Of a DNA stretch of 64,000 bases, positions 24,617-33,752 are shown piece after piece. The notes under the pieces are model-generated. The model had not been told where the DNA came from and ran no database searches. It worked only from the letters and a program-made list of their open reading frames with translations. Source of the stretch: Streptomyces smaragdinus (lineage in GTDB: Bacteria > Actinomycetota > Actinomycetes > Streptomycetales > Streptomycetaceae); NCBI RefSeq assembly GCF_009604385.1, contig NZ_WEGJ01000001.1, positions 124,001 through 188,000 of the forward strand. The letters are read 5' to 3'. The position numbers and the translations under genes were made by a program. The first letter of the stretch is position 1; each line of letters starts with the position of its first letter.

Positions 24617-25339
24617 TCACTTCAGATGGCGGTCCAGGAACCGGCACCCGTCCTCGAGCTCGAACCAGGGGGTGCCGGTGTGGCCCCCCAGGTTGGCGTG
24701 CAGGGTCTTCTCCTTGCTGCCGAAGGCGTCGAACAGGTCCAGGGCGCGTTGCCGCGGGTTGCCGCGGTCGTCCCACTGCAGCAGGTACAGCAGCGGGATC
24801 GTGACCTGCCGGGCCTCCTCGCGCTGGGCGCGGGGCACGTACCCGCCGGCGAAGAAGCCCGCCGCCGTGATGCGCGGCTCGGTCACCGCGAGGCGGATGC
24901 CGAGGGCCGTCCAGCCGCCGGAGTAGCCGACGGGGCCGGCGGTCTCGGGCAGCTCGAGGAGGGCGTCCAGGGTGGTCCGCCAGTCCGGGGCCGCGTTCTC
25001 GACCATCGGGCCGACGACGGACTCGAGGATCTCGTCGGCCGGCTCACCGGCCCGCATCGCCCGCCGCAGTTCGGTACGGGCCTGCTCGTCGGCGGCGGAC
25101 CGGGGACGGTCACCGCAGCCGGCGGCGTCGATGGTGGCCACCGCGTAGCCCTGGGCCGCGGTGTACCGGGCCCGGGCCTGCAGCCGGGGGTCGGCCATGG
25201 GCAGGCCGTTGTTGTGGGACATCAGGACGAGCGGGGCCGGGGTGGTCCCGGGCGTCCACAGGATGCCGGGGATGTCGCCGAGGGTGAATTCGCGCTCGAG
25301 GATGCCGTCGTCGAGGCGTCGTTCAGAGAGGAATCGCAA
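24617..25339 (-). CDS. Dienelactone-hydrolase-like alpha/beta hydrolase
   Basis: 240 residues from TTG 25339 with AAAGG 7-8 bases upstream. The strand order and motifs fit the dienelactone hydrolase group: PLVLMSHNNGLPM near the oxyanion loop, GPVGYSGGWTALGIRL with nucleophile serine, YLLQWDDRGNP with the acid and a C-terminal LGGHTGTPWFEL with histidine. It has no signal peptide, so it is cytoplasmic. Substrate unknown; members cleave small esters and lactones. Confidence 0.8.
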   Translation of the reverse strand: MRFLSERRLDDGILEREFTLGDIPGILWTPGTTPAPLVLMSHNNGLPMADPRLQARARYTAAQGYAVATIDAAGCGDRPRSAADEQARTELRRAMRAGEPADEILESVVGPMVENAAPDWRTTLDALLELPETAGPVGYSGGWTALGIRLAVTEPRITAAGFFAGGYVPRAQREEARQVTIPLLYLLQWDDRGNPRQRALDLFDAFGSKEKTLHANLGGHTGTPWFELEDGCRFLDRHLK

Positions 25340-25567
25340 GGTCGTGCCTTTCGGGAATGCGCGTTGACGGCGCTCCCGGACGACCTATCGCCCGACCGTG
25401 ACCCCGGAGGGGAGCACCCATGTCGATACTGTGTTCACGGGTACCACCTCCTCGATCTCTCGCACGGCTCACCGGAGGCTAACAACGGCCACTCGCGTCC
25501 GCCAGCGGTTTTCGCGGACGGGAGCCGGCGCCCCGGCTGTCCGTGACGTCTGCGACACTGCTCACCT

Positions 25568-26095
25568 GTGACTCATTCCGATCTCGCCCGCCGTATCCGG
25601 GCGGCCTCTCATCTCACCGGCCGGTTCACCCTGAGGTCCGGGCAGACCGCCACGGAGTACTTCGACAAGTACCGGTTCGAGGGCGATCCCGTCCTGCTGG
25701 ACGAGATCGCCGCACGGATGGCGCCCCTGGTGCCGCCCGGCACGGAGGTGCTCGCCGGTCTGGAGATGGGCGGCATCCCCGTGGTGACGGCGCTCGGCCG
25801 GCACACGGGCCTGCCCTGCGCGTTCGTACGCAAGCAGGCCAAGCCGTACGGCACCTGCCGCCTCGCCGAGGGCGCCGACATCGCGGGCCGCCGGGTGCTG
25901 GTCGTCGAGGACGTGGTCACCAGCGGCGGGCAGATCGTGCTGTCGACCGCGGACCTGCGCGGTCTGGGGGCCCAGGTGCACGAGGCGCTGTGCGTGATCG
26001 ACCGCGAGCAGGGCGGCGCCGGTGCCCTCGCGGCCGAGGGCATCGGGCTGCTGTCGCTGCTGACGGCCGCCGATCTGCGGGCCGTCGCGGCCTGA
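25568..26095 (+). CDS. pyrE: Orotate phosphoribosyltransferase-like protein
   Basis: 175 residues from GTG 25568. The PRPP-binding motif VLVVEDVVTSGGQ (about residues 112-124), the dinucleotide-loop region VRKQAKPYGTCRLAEG with the catalytic-loop lysines, and the N-terminal FTLRSGQTATEYFDKYRF are those of PyrE. The enzyme would form OMP from orotate and PRPP in pyrimidine synthesis. No other pyrimidine gene lies nearby, so this may be a second OPRT-like copy, or one acting on another base. The C-terminus is short. Confidence 0.82.
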   Translation: MTHSDLARRIRAASHLTGRFTLRSGQTATEYFDKYRFEGDPVLLDEIAARMAPLVPPGTEVLAGLEMGGIPVVTALGRHTGLPCAFVRKQAKPYGTCRLAEGADIAGRRVLVVEDVVTSGGQIVLSTADLRGLGAQVHEALCVIDREQGGAGALAAEGIGLLSLLTAADLRAVAA

Positions 26096-26233
26096 CGGGA
26101 CGTTCGAACCGCCCGGTACGGGGGAAAACCTGATCGTCGCCCCGTGTCGGGCGCGCCGGTTCGAGAACGCGCGTACGGTTGCCCACCGTCACGGGTTGTC
26201 CGCTCCTGCCCCCCACATCCCAGGAGGTATCGC

Positions 26234-27454
26234 GTGCGCATCCCGATCACCCTCGACAGCTCCGGACAGCGGATATACGAGCAGGCCGACCTGTTACGGG
26301 CCGCGGGACCGGCCGTCCGCGTGACCATGCCCAGCGACCTGACCGCCTGGTCCGTCACCCGCGGCGACGTCGCCAAGATGCTGCTGACGGATCCCCGGGT
26401 GTCGAAGAACGCCCGTGCCAGCTGGCCCGGTTACCAGCCGTTCGCCATCCCGTGGCTGACCGCCTGGGTCGACGTCATATCGATGTTCACCTCCGACGGC
26501 GCCGACCACAAACGGCTCAAGGACCTCGTCGGCCGCGCCTTCGGCCCCCGCCGGATCGAGGCGATGCGCCCCGCCGTACAGGCGATCGTCGACGACCTCG
26601 TCGCGGGGATGCGCGAGCTGCCGCCGGGGCAGGCCGTCGATCTGCGGGCCGCGTTCTCGTACCCGGTGCCCACGCGTGTGATCTGCGATCTCTTCGGGGT
26701 CCCGCAGTCACAGCGGCCGGCGATGCTGCGGATCATCGACTCGGTGCTGGACACCAGCGCCGACGACGCCCGGTCGGCCGAGGTCAGCGGCGGCATGTTC
26801 GCGGCGATGCAGGCACTGATCACCGCCAAGGACGCCGAGCCCGGCGACGACATGACCAGTCTGCTGCTCGCCGCCCACGCGGAGGACGGGGACCGGCTGA
26901 GCCAGGAGGAGCTGGTCAGCACCCTCATCCTGATGATCGGCGCGGGCTCGGAGACCGCGGTGGCCCTGATCGACCACGCGGTCGTCGAGATGCTGGCCCA
27001 TCCCGGTCAGCTCGCCGCCGCCCGCTCGAACCCGGCGCGGTGGGACGACGTCATCGAGGAGACCCTGCGCAAGCACCCGCCGGTCATGCATCTGCCGCTG
27101 CGGTACGCGACCGGCACCATCGACCTCGGTGAGGGCGTCACCATCCGTCCGGGCGACCTCATCCTCATCGGCTTCGGCGCCCACGGTCGCGATCCCGTCG
27201 TCAACCCCGCCCCCGACGACTTCGACATCGACCGCGCCGACCGCCAGCACCTGGCGTTCGGCCACGGCATCCACTACTGCCTCGGCGCCCCGCTCGCGCG
27301 CCTGGAGGCCCGCGTCGCACTGCCCGCGCTGTTCGACGCGTTCCCGGACCTGCGGCTGCCGGCCGGGACCGCGCCGGTCAACCAGTCGTCGTTCATCGGC
27401 AACGACTTCCGTACGCTGCCCCTTCTCCTCGCCCCGCCCGATCGCGCGGACTGA
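26234..27454 (+). CDS. Cytochrome P450
   Basis: 406 residues from GTG 26234 with AGGAGG 7 bases upstream. Signatures: I-helix IGAGSETA (oxygen activation; Ser replaces the usual His/Asp before Glu-Thr), K-helix ETLR, and the haem-binding loop FGHGIHYCLGAPLARLE with the cysteine ligand. The length and the sequence around the haem loop fit CYP105/CYP107-type actinobacterial P450s, which need a separate ferredoxin; none is encoded nearby. Leucine 21 is a TTA codon (26294-26296), implying bldA-dependent translation late in growth. Substrate unknown. Stop codons of this gene and the convergent M48 gene are 3 bases apart. Confidence 0.93.
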   Translation: MRIPITLDSSGQRIYEQADLLRAAGPAVRVTMPSDLTAWSVTRGDVAKMLLTDPRVSKNARASWPGYQPFAIPWLTAWVDVISMFTSDGADHKRLKDLVGRAFGPRRIEAMRPAVQAIVDDLVAGMRELPPGQAVDLRAAFSYPVPTRVICDLFGVPQSQRPAMLRIIDSVLDTSADDARSAEVSGGMFAAMQALITAKDAEPGDDMTSLLLAAHAEDGDRLSQEELVSTLILMIGAGSETAVALIDHAVVEMLAHPGQLAAARSNPARWDDVIEETLRKHPPVMHLPLRYATGTIDLGEGVTIRPGDLILIGFGAHGRDPVVNPAPDDFDIDRADRQHLAFGHGIHYCLGAPLARLEARVALPALFDAFPDLRLPAGTAPVNQSSFIGNDFRTLPLLLAPPDRAD

Positions 27455-27457
27455 GCG

Positions 27458-28759
27458 CTACTGGTGGGCCAGCTCGCGCACCACCGTGTGCGCCAGCCGC
27501 CGGGCCGCGGGGGCGAGTTCGGCGTCGATCGCCTCCGCCGCCGGGGTGTCGAGGGTGATGCGGGCGGGAAGCTGCTCACCCTCGCGCATGCGCCGGGCCC
27601 GCAGATGGCTGGGCGGGTGCGTGCAGTCCTCGGCGTGGCCACGCGCCTCGCCCACGCGGCGCAGCCGCTCGCGTTCGCGCGCCGGGACCGCGGCCACGTC
27701 CTGGGCGATCTGCGTCCAGAGGCGTTCCTCGATGGCCTTGGCGTCGACGCCCGCCCGCCGGGTGGCGGCCAGGGCCGACTGGCGGCGCAGGGACGACTCG
27801 ACGGTGTCGTCCAGCGCGAGACGGTCGAAGAGGGCGGCGGCGGCCTCGCTGGATCCGGTACGGGCGGCCAGGTCGTCGGCGTGGTACTCGGCACGCTGGC
27901 TCGCCCGGCCGGTGAGGCGGACCAGCAGCACGGTCATCGCGACGGCCAGGGTGCGCGGTACGTACATCAGGGCGGCCGCGGCGGTCTCGATCGGGCCGAC
28001 GGGCCGGTGGGGCGTGAGGAAGTAGACCCAGTGGTGCAGCGAGTCGAGGGCGGTGCCGATCACCAGGCCGGAGCGTGGATCGCCGTTGACGTAGTGTCCG
28101 AACTCGTGCCCGAGGAGGGCCACGCGCTGCTGCGGTGTCAGGACCGTCCACAGGGCGAGTCCGATCGTGAGGCAGCGGCGGCGCCGGTAGCCGTACTCGA
28201 AGACGCAGGCGTTGAACTCCTCGCTCACCACGACGACGTCGACGCGACGGGTGCCGTGCTCGTCTGCGACGCGGTCCAGGAGTCCGTACAGGTGCGGGGC
28301 CTGTTCCCGGGGCAGCAGCAGCGCGTCCTCGCCGAGCCGGCCGGGACGCGGGCGCAGGGCGACGGCGAGGACGACGAGTACGGCTCCGACCGCGGGCTGG
28401 ATTCCGGTCTCCCAGCCGAGGACGATCAGCAGCAGTCCGGCGACGAGAAGGGCGACCGTCAGGGCATGCACCAGGCAGGCCAGGGCGAACGCCGCCAGGG
28501 ACACCGCGCTTCGGCGGGGCGGGCGGGTGTCGCCGCCGGCCGACAGTTCGGCGTAGAGCTGCTGCCCGTAGCGGGTGGAAAGGGCGCGCTCGAGGGCTTC
28601 CAGCCGTCCGCCGGCGGGGTCCTTCCCGCCCGGGTCGAGGTTCCAGCCGCAGGCGTCGCACCATACGACGAACCGCGGGTCGCGCGGCATCGCGGCGCCG
28701 CAGTCCGGACATGTCTGATCAGCGCCTGCCGTGACGGCGGCGCCCCCACCCTTGATCAC
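27458..28759 (-). CDS. Membrane-anchored M48-type zinc metallopeptidase with zinc ribbon
   Basis: 433 residues from GTG 28759 with AGGGGA upstream. The N-terminus has a two-knuckle zinc ribbon (CPDCG...CDACG, residues 17-38), then two closely spaced membrane helices (about 85-140), then the catalytic domain with HEFGHYVNGDP (two His ligands and the catalytic Glu) and the third ligand in SQRAEYHADDLA. M48 peptidases (HtpX/Oma1-like) degrade damaged membrane proteins. The N-terminal zinc ribbon is not part of the usual HtpX architecture. The gene is monocistronic. Confidence 0.88.
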   Translation of the reverse strand: MIKGGGAAVTAGADQTCPDCGAAMPRDPRFVVWCDACGWNLDPGGKDPAGGRLEALERALSTRYGQQLYAELSAGGDTRPPRRSAVSLAAFALACLVHALTVALLVAGLLLIVLGWETGIQPAVGAVLVVLAVALRPRPGRLGEDALLLPREQAPHLYGLLDRVADEHGTRRVDVVVVSEEFNACVFEYGYRRRRCLTIGLALWTVLTPQQRVALLGHEFGHYVNGDPRSGLVIGTALDSLHHWVYFLTPHRPVGPIETAAAALMYVPRTLAVAMTVLLVRLTGRASQRAEYHADDLAARTGSSEAAAALFDRLALDDTVESSLRRQSALAATRRAGVDAKAIEERLWTQIAQDVAAVPARERERLRRVGEARGHAEDCTHPPSHLRARRMREGEQLPARITLDTPAAEAIDAELAPAARRLAHTVVRELAHQ

Positions 28760-29066
28760 GTGGTCCCCTCCGATGATTCGCGGAGGAGATCGTAAACGTA
28801 CAAGTGTCCGATGAGGAAGGGGAAATGAGCGGTGGTTCCACCGTGCGGGAATACTCCGTCCCTCGAAGGCTGGGCGGACCCTCTGAAGTCGACCCCGGCC
28901 GGCCCGATCCCACAGCCGGTTTCGAGTCTGTCCGAGACGGGAGCGGCACGTGGGAAACGCTCCGTCAAGCCGTGGATGACGCAGGTTGGGCTGATCGGGG
29001 GGCCATGCAGTGGGCGCACCGGGCCGGTGTTTCGGGTGGGGACGAGCGGCATCCTACTGTCGCGCC
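28760..29066. other. Intergenic region without recognisable gene
   Basis: About 300 bases between two divergent genes. Reading frames here lack start signals and have no convincing protein features. It should contain both promoters, but I see no strong -35/-10 pair, operator or hairpin. Confidence 0.5.
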
Positions 29067-29786
29067 GTGTACACGCTGAGGCTGGCCGCCGAGGGCGGCC
29101 TGAAGATCGACTGGGCCAAGATGCCCACGTACAACACCATCATGTCGCTGTGCGCGGGAGTGGCATTACTCCTGGTCGTCGTGCTCGGCCGGCTGCTGCT
29201 TACCGGCCGGCCCATCGTCCCCGACGCCTGGGCCATGGGGTTCGGTGCTCTGGGGCTGATCCTCTTCGCGACGGGTCTGCACATGACGCTCGCCTGGCCG
29301 CTGGCCGGTCAGGGCTTCCCCTTCGACAACATCATCTTCGGCGAACCGGCCCTCGGCTTCGGGGTCCTGCTGCTGTTCGCCGCCTTCTACCTCTGGAAAC
29401 GCGGCGCCGCCCTGGAGACGGACGCGGACCGCAGAGGCAGCGTCGCCGCGCTCGCCACACCGGTGTCCCTGCTGGTGTTCGGACTCGGCCTGGCGTGCCT
29501 GGCGATCGCGGCGGCCGGGTGGAAATACACCCTGTTCGCCGCGCCGCCCCAGGAGCCGATCTCCGGCGAGTTCGCGGACCAGCCGATGCTCGAGGCCAGC
29601 TTCATGTCCTCGCTGTACGTCCTGACCGGCGTCGGCGCCATCCTCTTCCCCTTCGTCCTGCGTCAGCGGGGCGGAGCGCTGGCCTGGGTGGTCGGGGCGT
29701 GCTGGACGATCGCGGGCCTGGCCTTCCTGCTCTTCGGGGCGCTCAACTACTTCACGCACATCGGGCTGATCGTCAACACCATGTGA
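29067..29786 (+). CDS. DUF981 family integral membrane protein
   Basis: 239 residues from GTG 29067; the start is uncertain because no strong ribosome binding site is seen, and the ATG of MPTYNTIMSL is an alternative. The DUF981 signature IDWAKMPTYNTIMSLCAGVALLL opens the protein, and about six transmembrane helices follow. DUF981 proteins are multi-pass membrane proteins of unknown role. The leucine codon at 29166-29168 is TTA, so expression may depend on bldA. A strong terminator follows. Confidence 0.78.
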   Translation: MYTLRLAAEGGLKIDWAKMPTYNTIMSLCAGVALLLVVVLGRLLLTGRPIVPDAWAMGFGALGLILFATGLHMTLAWPLAGQGFPFDNIIFGEPALGFGVLLLFAAFYLWKRGAALETDADRRGSVAALATPVSLLVFGLGLACLAIAAAGWKYTLFAAPPQEPISGEFADQPMLEASFMSSLYVLTGVGAILFPFVLRQRGGALAWVVGACWTIAGLAFLLFGALNYFTHIGLIVNTM

Positions 29787-29793
29787 GAACCCG

Positions 29794-29829
29794 GCCGTGG
29801 TGCCGGGTCCCCGGACCCGGCACCACGGC
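29794..29829. terminator. Perfect hairpin between convergent genes
   Basis: GCCGTGGTGCCGGGTCC (29794-29810) pairs perfectly with GGACCCGGCACCACGGC (29813-29829). It begins 8 bases after the DUF981 stop and can also terminate the convergent gene at 29845. Confidence 0.8.
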
Positions 29830-29844
29830 GGCTCGTCCTCGGGG

Positions 29845-30303
29845 CTATGCCGTCCGGGTCAGCCAGACATCGACGACGGACTTCACCTGCGCGAACCGCT
29901 GGTCCTGGCGTCTGCCGGACGCGGCCAAGTCGCTGAGCGCATACGCAGTCGTCCTGAAGCCGTCCGGATGGTGGAACTCCGCGCCCCAGTTCCCGAGGCT
30001 GACGGACGCCACGTCACTCCGTTCGAGACGGAATCGCCCCCACGGATTGACGATGACGATTGCGTCGCTCCGCACCTCCAGCCGCACCCGGAGGAAGGCG
30101 AACCAAGCGATGAGCCACACTGCGACGGACACGGCGGTCCACACGGCCGCGGACTGCGCGCTCGACCAAGCCGGTAACGCCGCCCAGGCACCCCAGGCAA
30201 CCGTCGCCCGCACGCCGACGATTCCCGCGACGAGGCAGACGCCGGTCCGGATCGTCCCGCCTATTCGCCACATCGCCACCGGAGTCCCGCCCGCGTCGCT
30301 CAT
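29845..30303 (-). CDS. Bacterial PH-domain-like membrane protein
   Basis: 152 residues from ATG 30303. Two hydrophobic segments (about residues 15-37 and 45-70) are followed by a PH-like beta region: LRVRLEVRSDAIVIVNPWGRFRLERSDVASVSL, where the VNPWGRxRL turn is typical of bacterial PH domains (DUF304/PF10756 type). Function unknown; such proteins sit in the membrane with the PH domain in the cytoplasm. Confidence 0.7.
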   Translation of the reverse strand: MSDAGGTPVAMWRIGGTIRTGVCLVAGIVGVRATVAWGAWAALPAWSSAQSAAVWTAVSVAVWLIAWFAFLRVRLEVRSDAIVIVNPWGRFRLERSDVASVSLGNWGAEFHHPDGFRTTAYALSDLAASGRRQDQRFAQVKSVVDVWLTRTA

Positions 30304-30359
30304 GGCGGAATTCTCCCGCACAACCGCCCGAGCCGGCTGAACCGCATCTGTGGCTCGGA

Positions 30360-30866
30360 TCAATCGGCCCGCCGACACACGAACACCTGCGTGATGCCGC
30401 CGTCGTCCTCCTCGATGTCCCGGACGTACGTGAAGCCGATATTGCCCAGCAGCCTTCGTGAGCCCTCGTTCTCCGCGGCCACCGTGGCGTACACCTCGGT
30501 CAGGGCGAGGGTGTCGAAGCCGTGGGCGATGACCGCCCGGGCGATTTCGGTGCCCAGGCCGGAGCCCCAGGACGTCGGGGTCAGGGCGTAGACGATCTCG
30601 TGGCCTCCGACGTCCTCCAGCGGCTTGATCTCGGCGTGGCCGATCAGGCGGCCGTCGCGGCGGACGGCCCAGATGTCGAACAGGTCCTGGGCGTAGACCT
30701 TCGTGAAGATCCGTCCGAACAGCGCCCGGTACGAGGCCTCGGTGGCGGTACCCACGTCCATCCATCGCGACACCCGGGTGTCCTGGAAGAGGGCGACGAA
30801 GTCGTTCTCGTCCTCGGGCTCGTACGGCTCCAGGAGCAGGCGTTCGGTGTGCAGGGTCGGGGTCAT
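30360..30866 (-). CDS. GNAT family N-acetyltransferase
   Basis: 168 residues, RimJ/RimL-like: TPTLHTERLLLEPYEPEDENDF at the start, YALTPTSWGSGLGTEIARAVI (acetyl-CoA binding), TVAAENEGSRRLLGNIGFTYV near the end. Acceptor unknown. ATG 30866 has no strong ribosome binding site. It shares no close similarity with the GNAT at 578 beyond the fold. Confidence 0.86.
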   Translation of the reverse strand: MTPTLHTERLLLEPYEPEDENDFVALFQDTRVSRWMDVGTATEASYRALFGRIFTKVYAQDLFDIWAVRRDGRLIGHAEIKPLEDVGGHEIVYALTPTSWGSGLGTEIARAVIAHGFDTLALTEVYATVAAENEGSRRLLGNIGFTYVRDIEEDDGGITQVFVCRRAD

Positions 30867-30924
30867 GGATCATGACGCTACCCAGCGGTTTCCGGGGCGG
30901 CAAACCACTTTCGGCGCGCCGCCG

Positions 30925-31488
30925 TCAGGGCTTTCCCACGTCCTTCACCGAGCTCGGGCCCAGCTGCTTGGCGTCGGCGTACTCCGGCATCGACATCGGC
31001 TGGTCGAAGAGGAAGAACGACTGGTTCGTCCCGACCGTGAACTCCATGTACGCGCCCGTCGTCGCGTCGAAGCCGTAGTACGCGTTGCAGGTGGAGCCCG
31101 AGGAGTACACGCCGTCCATGCCGGGCTGGGCGACGACCGCGGTGCCGTTGGACGAGGAGACCACTCGCTCGGTCGGCGTGAGCATCTTGCAGCGCGGGAC
31201 GGGGAGGCCCTTCATGATGAAGTAGCCGTACTCGCCCTTGGCGTTCTGGATGTAGACGTACGAGAGCTTGCCCCGCTTGCCCCAGGTGTCGACCCACTGG
31301 TTGATCGCCTCGCGGGTCGGCGAGTAGTCCATCCGGCCCGCGGGCTGCTGGGCCACCAGGTGGTCGTAGCTCTCCTGCTTGGCTTCGTTCTCCTTGTCCT
31401 GACTGGAGTCGGAGGTGCAGCCCGTCAGTCCGAGGGCCAGCGCGAGCGCCGCGGCGACGGCCAGGATGACGCGCGTGATCGTGTGCAT
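30925..31488 (-). CDS. Lipoprotein of unknown function
   Basis: 187 residues from ATG 31488 with GGAAGGGA upstream. The signal peptide MHTITRVILAVAAALALALGLTGC ends in lipobox GLTGC, predicting an exported, lipid-anchored protein. The mature part has NQWVDTWGKRGKLSYVYIQN and KGEYGYFIMKGLPVPRC, a pattern seen in hypothetical actinobacterial lipoproteins with a conserved second cysteine pair (PRCKM...STCNAYYGF). It is downstream of, and 21 bases from, the membrane coiled-coil gene at 31510, forming a two-gene operon. Confidence 0.75.
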   Translation of the reverse strand: MHTITRVILAVAAALALALGLTGCTSDSSQDKENEAKQESYDHLVAQQPAGRMDYSPTREAINQWVDTWGKRGKLSYVYIQNAKGEYGYFIMKGLPVPRCKMLTPTERVVSSSNGTAVVAQPGMDGVYSSGSTCNAYYGFDATTGAYMEFTVGTNQSFFLFDQPMSMPEYADAKQLGPSSVKDVGKP

Positions 31489-31509
31489 GGTCGGTGTCCC
31501 TTCCCGGGG

Positions 31510-31956
31510 TCAGTTCTCGCAGGTGGTCTTGTCCGCGCCGGCGTCGAGCCGGTACGGCAGGTGCTTGTCCTGGAACGGTTTGCGGTGCTCCTGGGCGGCC
31601 TTCGCGTTGTACTCGTTGACGGACTCGATGCGGGTCGCCTTCAGCGCGGTGATCGACTGGTCGATCTGGGACCTACGGGTCTCCGTCGCCGACTTGCGCT
31701 CGTCCTGTAGCACCCGGATCGTTCCCTCGGCGTTCTGCACGGCCTCGCACAGGTCGAAGAACTCCTCGTACGTGCTCTGCCGGAACGCCCCCGACCCGAC
31801 GGTGTTCTCCCGCTCCTCGGTCTCGCCCCGGAACGGTGCGGTGATCCACGCCGCGCCGCCGAAGGCGAACACGCCGATCAGGTAGAGGACGGCCAGCCCG
31901 ATGACTCCGGCGACGGCCCAGGTCCCGATACGTGCTCCTTCTCGTAGGTCTCCCAT
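31510..31956 (-). CDS. Single-pass membrane protein with coiled coil
   Basis: 148 residues from ATG 31956 with GGAGG 5 bases upstream. One membrane helix (about residues 13-34) is followed by an extracytoplasmic helical region AEGTIRVLQDERKSATETRR, SQIDQSITALKATR with coiled-coil heptads, and a cysteine pair (DLCEAV and TTCEN) that may be disulfide-linked. The Cys and coil arrangement recalls small actinophage and actinobacterial membrane proteins, but I do not recognise a function. It is the first gene of an operon with the lipoprotein. Confidence 0.7.
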   Translation of the reverse strand: MGDLREGARIGTWAVAGVIGLAVLYLIGVFAFGGAAWITAPFRGETEERENTVGSGAFRQSTYEEFFDLCEAVQNAEGTIRVLQDERKSATETRRSQIDQSITALKATRIESVNEYNAKAAQEHRKPFQDKHLPYRLDAGADKTTCEN

Positions 31957-32125
31957 GGTTTCCTCCCCGTTACGTCGACGATCGGCGCCTTGCGCGTCTC
32001 TGTGTGAGATACGCAGCCTTCGTTCGGATCGGTTGCACCGTGCGTGATCGACCTCGTGTGGGCGCGCGACAGCGACCGGGCGAGCCCGCGTCGCCTCCTT
32101 TCGGAAGGACTGCGAGAATCGGCCG

Positions 32126-32575
32126 ATGACCAGTCAGGAGATACGGCTCGACTGCCGGCAACACGCTGCTCGCGACGTGCTCGTGGTCGTCCCGTACATC
32201 GACGGAGTGCCGCTCACGACCATGATCGACCACTTCGAGACGGGCGCCGGGATGGAGCCGGCCGGGGACGCGTACGGGGGGCTCATTCCCGCGTTCTTCC
32301 GGTACGGCCCGATGGAGGAGCACTTCCACGGGCGGTCGACCAACTCGCTGGGGCCGAAGACGCCGGTGCTCGGGTGTGAGTGCGGCGAGGTGGGGTGCTG
32401 GCCGCTGATGGTCGACATCACGGTGACGCCCGGTCATGTGACGTGGCATTCCTTCGAGCAGCCCTACCGCAGGGAGCGCGACTACTCGGGATTCGGACCC
32501 TTCCGGTTCGAGCGGCGTCAGTACGACGAGTCGGTACGGGTCCTGGCGGAGGCCGTCAGCGCTGAGGTGGCGTGA
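32126..32575 (+). CDS. Hypothetical protein with CxCxxxxC motif
   Basis: 149 residues from ATG 32126 with GGAAGGA-like bases upstream. The conserved-looking centre LGCECGEVGCWPLMVDITVTPGHVTWHSFEQPYRRERDYSGFGPFRFER is shared by a family of short actinobacterial hypothetical proteins; C-E-C-G-E-V-G-C may bind a metal. It has no signal peptide or membrane helix. Function unknown. Confidence 0.72.
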   Translation: MTSQEIRLDCRQHAARDVLVVVPYIDGVPLTTMIDHFETGAGMEPAGDAYGGLIPAFFRYGPMEEHFHGRSTNSLGPKTPVLGCECGEVGCWPLMVDITVTPGHVTWHSFEQPYRRERDYSGFGPFRFERRQYDESVRVLAEAVSAEVA

Positions 32576-32790
32576 GCGGCCGCCCCGGGGATGACGTCGC
32601 CGTTGTCTGCCACTGCGACGGGAGGTTCGCGAGCTGTCCGTCGATGGCGCGGGGTCTGCGACGGTGCCACCACCCACATCTCCAAGGCCCCGTTGAGCGT
32701 CGTGGTGCCGGAGAAATGGCGGCCGGCGAGTGCTCGGCCGGCTTCGAGTACCGATTCGTAGTCCGCGGCCGTCAGGGAATCGGGTGCCAT
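32518..32790 (-). pseudogene. Possible remnant of a regulator N-terminus
   Basis: A 90-codon minus-strand frame starts with ATG 32790 and reads MAPDSLTAADYESVLEAGRA, then LAGRHFSGTTTLNGALEMWVV, after which the sequence becomes Arg/Pro-rich and unlike protein. LTAADYExVLE is reminiscent of the N-terminus of GAF/LuxR-type regulators. The frame overlaps the end of the plus-strand gene at 32126-32575 by 58 bases. It could be a decayed gene or chance. Confidence 0.25.
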
Positions 32791-32846
32791 GACCGCAGGA
32801 TCGCAGTCCGCACCCGTGGGCACAATCCGACCCCGTCGCCCTCGTG

Positions 32847-33581
32847 TCACAGGAGGGCGCTCAGCTCCTCGCTGTGGGTGGTCGTCCACTCCTGGGCTGC
32901 CCGGATGTGCTGGGGGACGCCCCGGCGGCAGAGGTCGGTCAGGGCCGGGTTGCCGGATGCCGCGCCCTGTTCGATGCCCTCTCGGGAGCGGTTCTGCCAC
33001 CACAGGACTGTCGGGACCAGGTCGGCGCGGTCTTCGCGTGGCAGGCCGTAGGCGTCTGCCACGTGGCGTATCCGGTGGGCGGCCCAGTGCGGGTCGCAGG
33101 TGGGGCCCAGGTGCAGGAACTGCCAGCAGAGGTGGGCTATGTCGTGGATTCGGCGGCCGGGTGCGGCCAGGTCCCAGTCGATCAGGGCTGTCGGGAGGAG
33201 TTGGCCCGATCGGTCGTGGTAGACGGTGTTGCGGTACGTGAGGTCGTTGTGGCACACCACTTCGCCGGATCCGGCCAGTTCGTGGCCCGCGGTGAGGTCG
33301 TGGGCGGTGCGGACGAGGCGGGTCAGGGCCGTCAGGCTGTCGTCGGCGGCCACGCGTTCGTCGTACTCCCACGGCACCAGGCCTCGTATGAAGGTGAGCG
33401 TCTCCCGTCCCCGGGCGTCGGTGCCGAGGTGGCGTGGGGCGCCGGGCCAGCGATGGGCGGCGTAGTGGTCGAGCAGTCGGCGGATGTACGGGGAGCGGGG
33501 GGTGGGGGTGCGGCGGACCGTGCCGTCGACGAGGACGGGGGCGTTGATGTGGCCGCCGTGGAGTTCCTGTTCCTGGGGCAT
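32847..33581 (-). CDS. APH-type phosphotransferase family protein
   Basis: 244 residues from ATG 33581 with GGAAGGA about 9 bases upstream. The kinase-like fold is shown by VVCHNDLTYRNTVYHD (catalytic HxDxxxxN, with Asn in place of the residue before Asp) and LIDWDLAAPGRRIHDIA (metal-binding Asp), followed by the C-terminal helical lobe. The family includes aminoglycoside and choline/macrolide phosphotransferases; this N-terminal lobe is short, without an obvious glycine loop. Whether it gives resistance cannot be told. Confidence 0.82.
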   Translation of the reverse strand: MPQEQELHGGHINAPVLVDGTVRRTPTPRSPYIRRLLDHYAAHRWPGAPRHLGTDARGRETLTFIRGLVPWEYDERVAADDSLTALTRLVRTAHDLTAGHELAGSGEVVCHNDLTYRNTVYHDRSGQLLPTALIDWDLAAPGRRIHDIAHLCWQFLHLGPTCDPHWAAHRIRHVADAYGLPREDRADLVPTVLWWQNRSREGIEQGAASGNPALTDLCRRGVPQHIRAAQEWTTTHSEELSALL

Positions 33582-33752
33582 GGGTGAAGGTCCTTCCCGT
33601 ACGGGGTGGAAGTACACGTCGGCGTTTCGCGCGGGGATCAGGGTTTTTACCGGCGGACGCCCCTCGGGGACGCGTTGCTCGACAGAGTGGCGGATCACTC
33701 GTGGATTTGCGACCGAAAGGGCCGATTGGTCCGGCTCGATAGCATGCGGCAC

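Noticed and set aside
26096..26233. Possible mini-precursor peptide upstream of the P450 (biarylitide-type)
   Set aside because: No short ORF with start signal and an aromatic-rich pentapeptide-like sequence was found in this gap.
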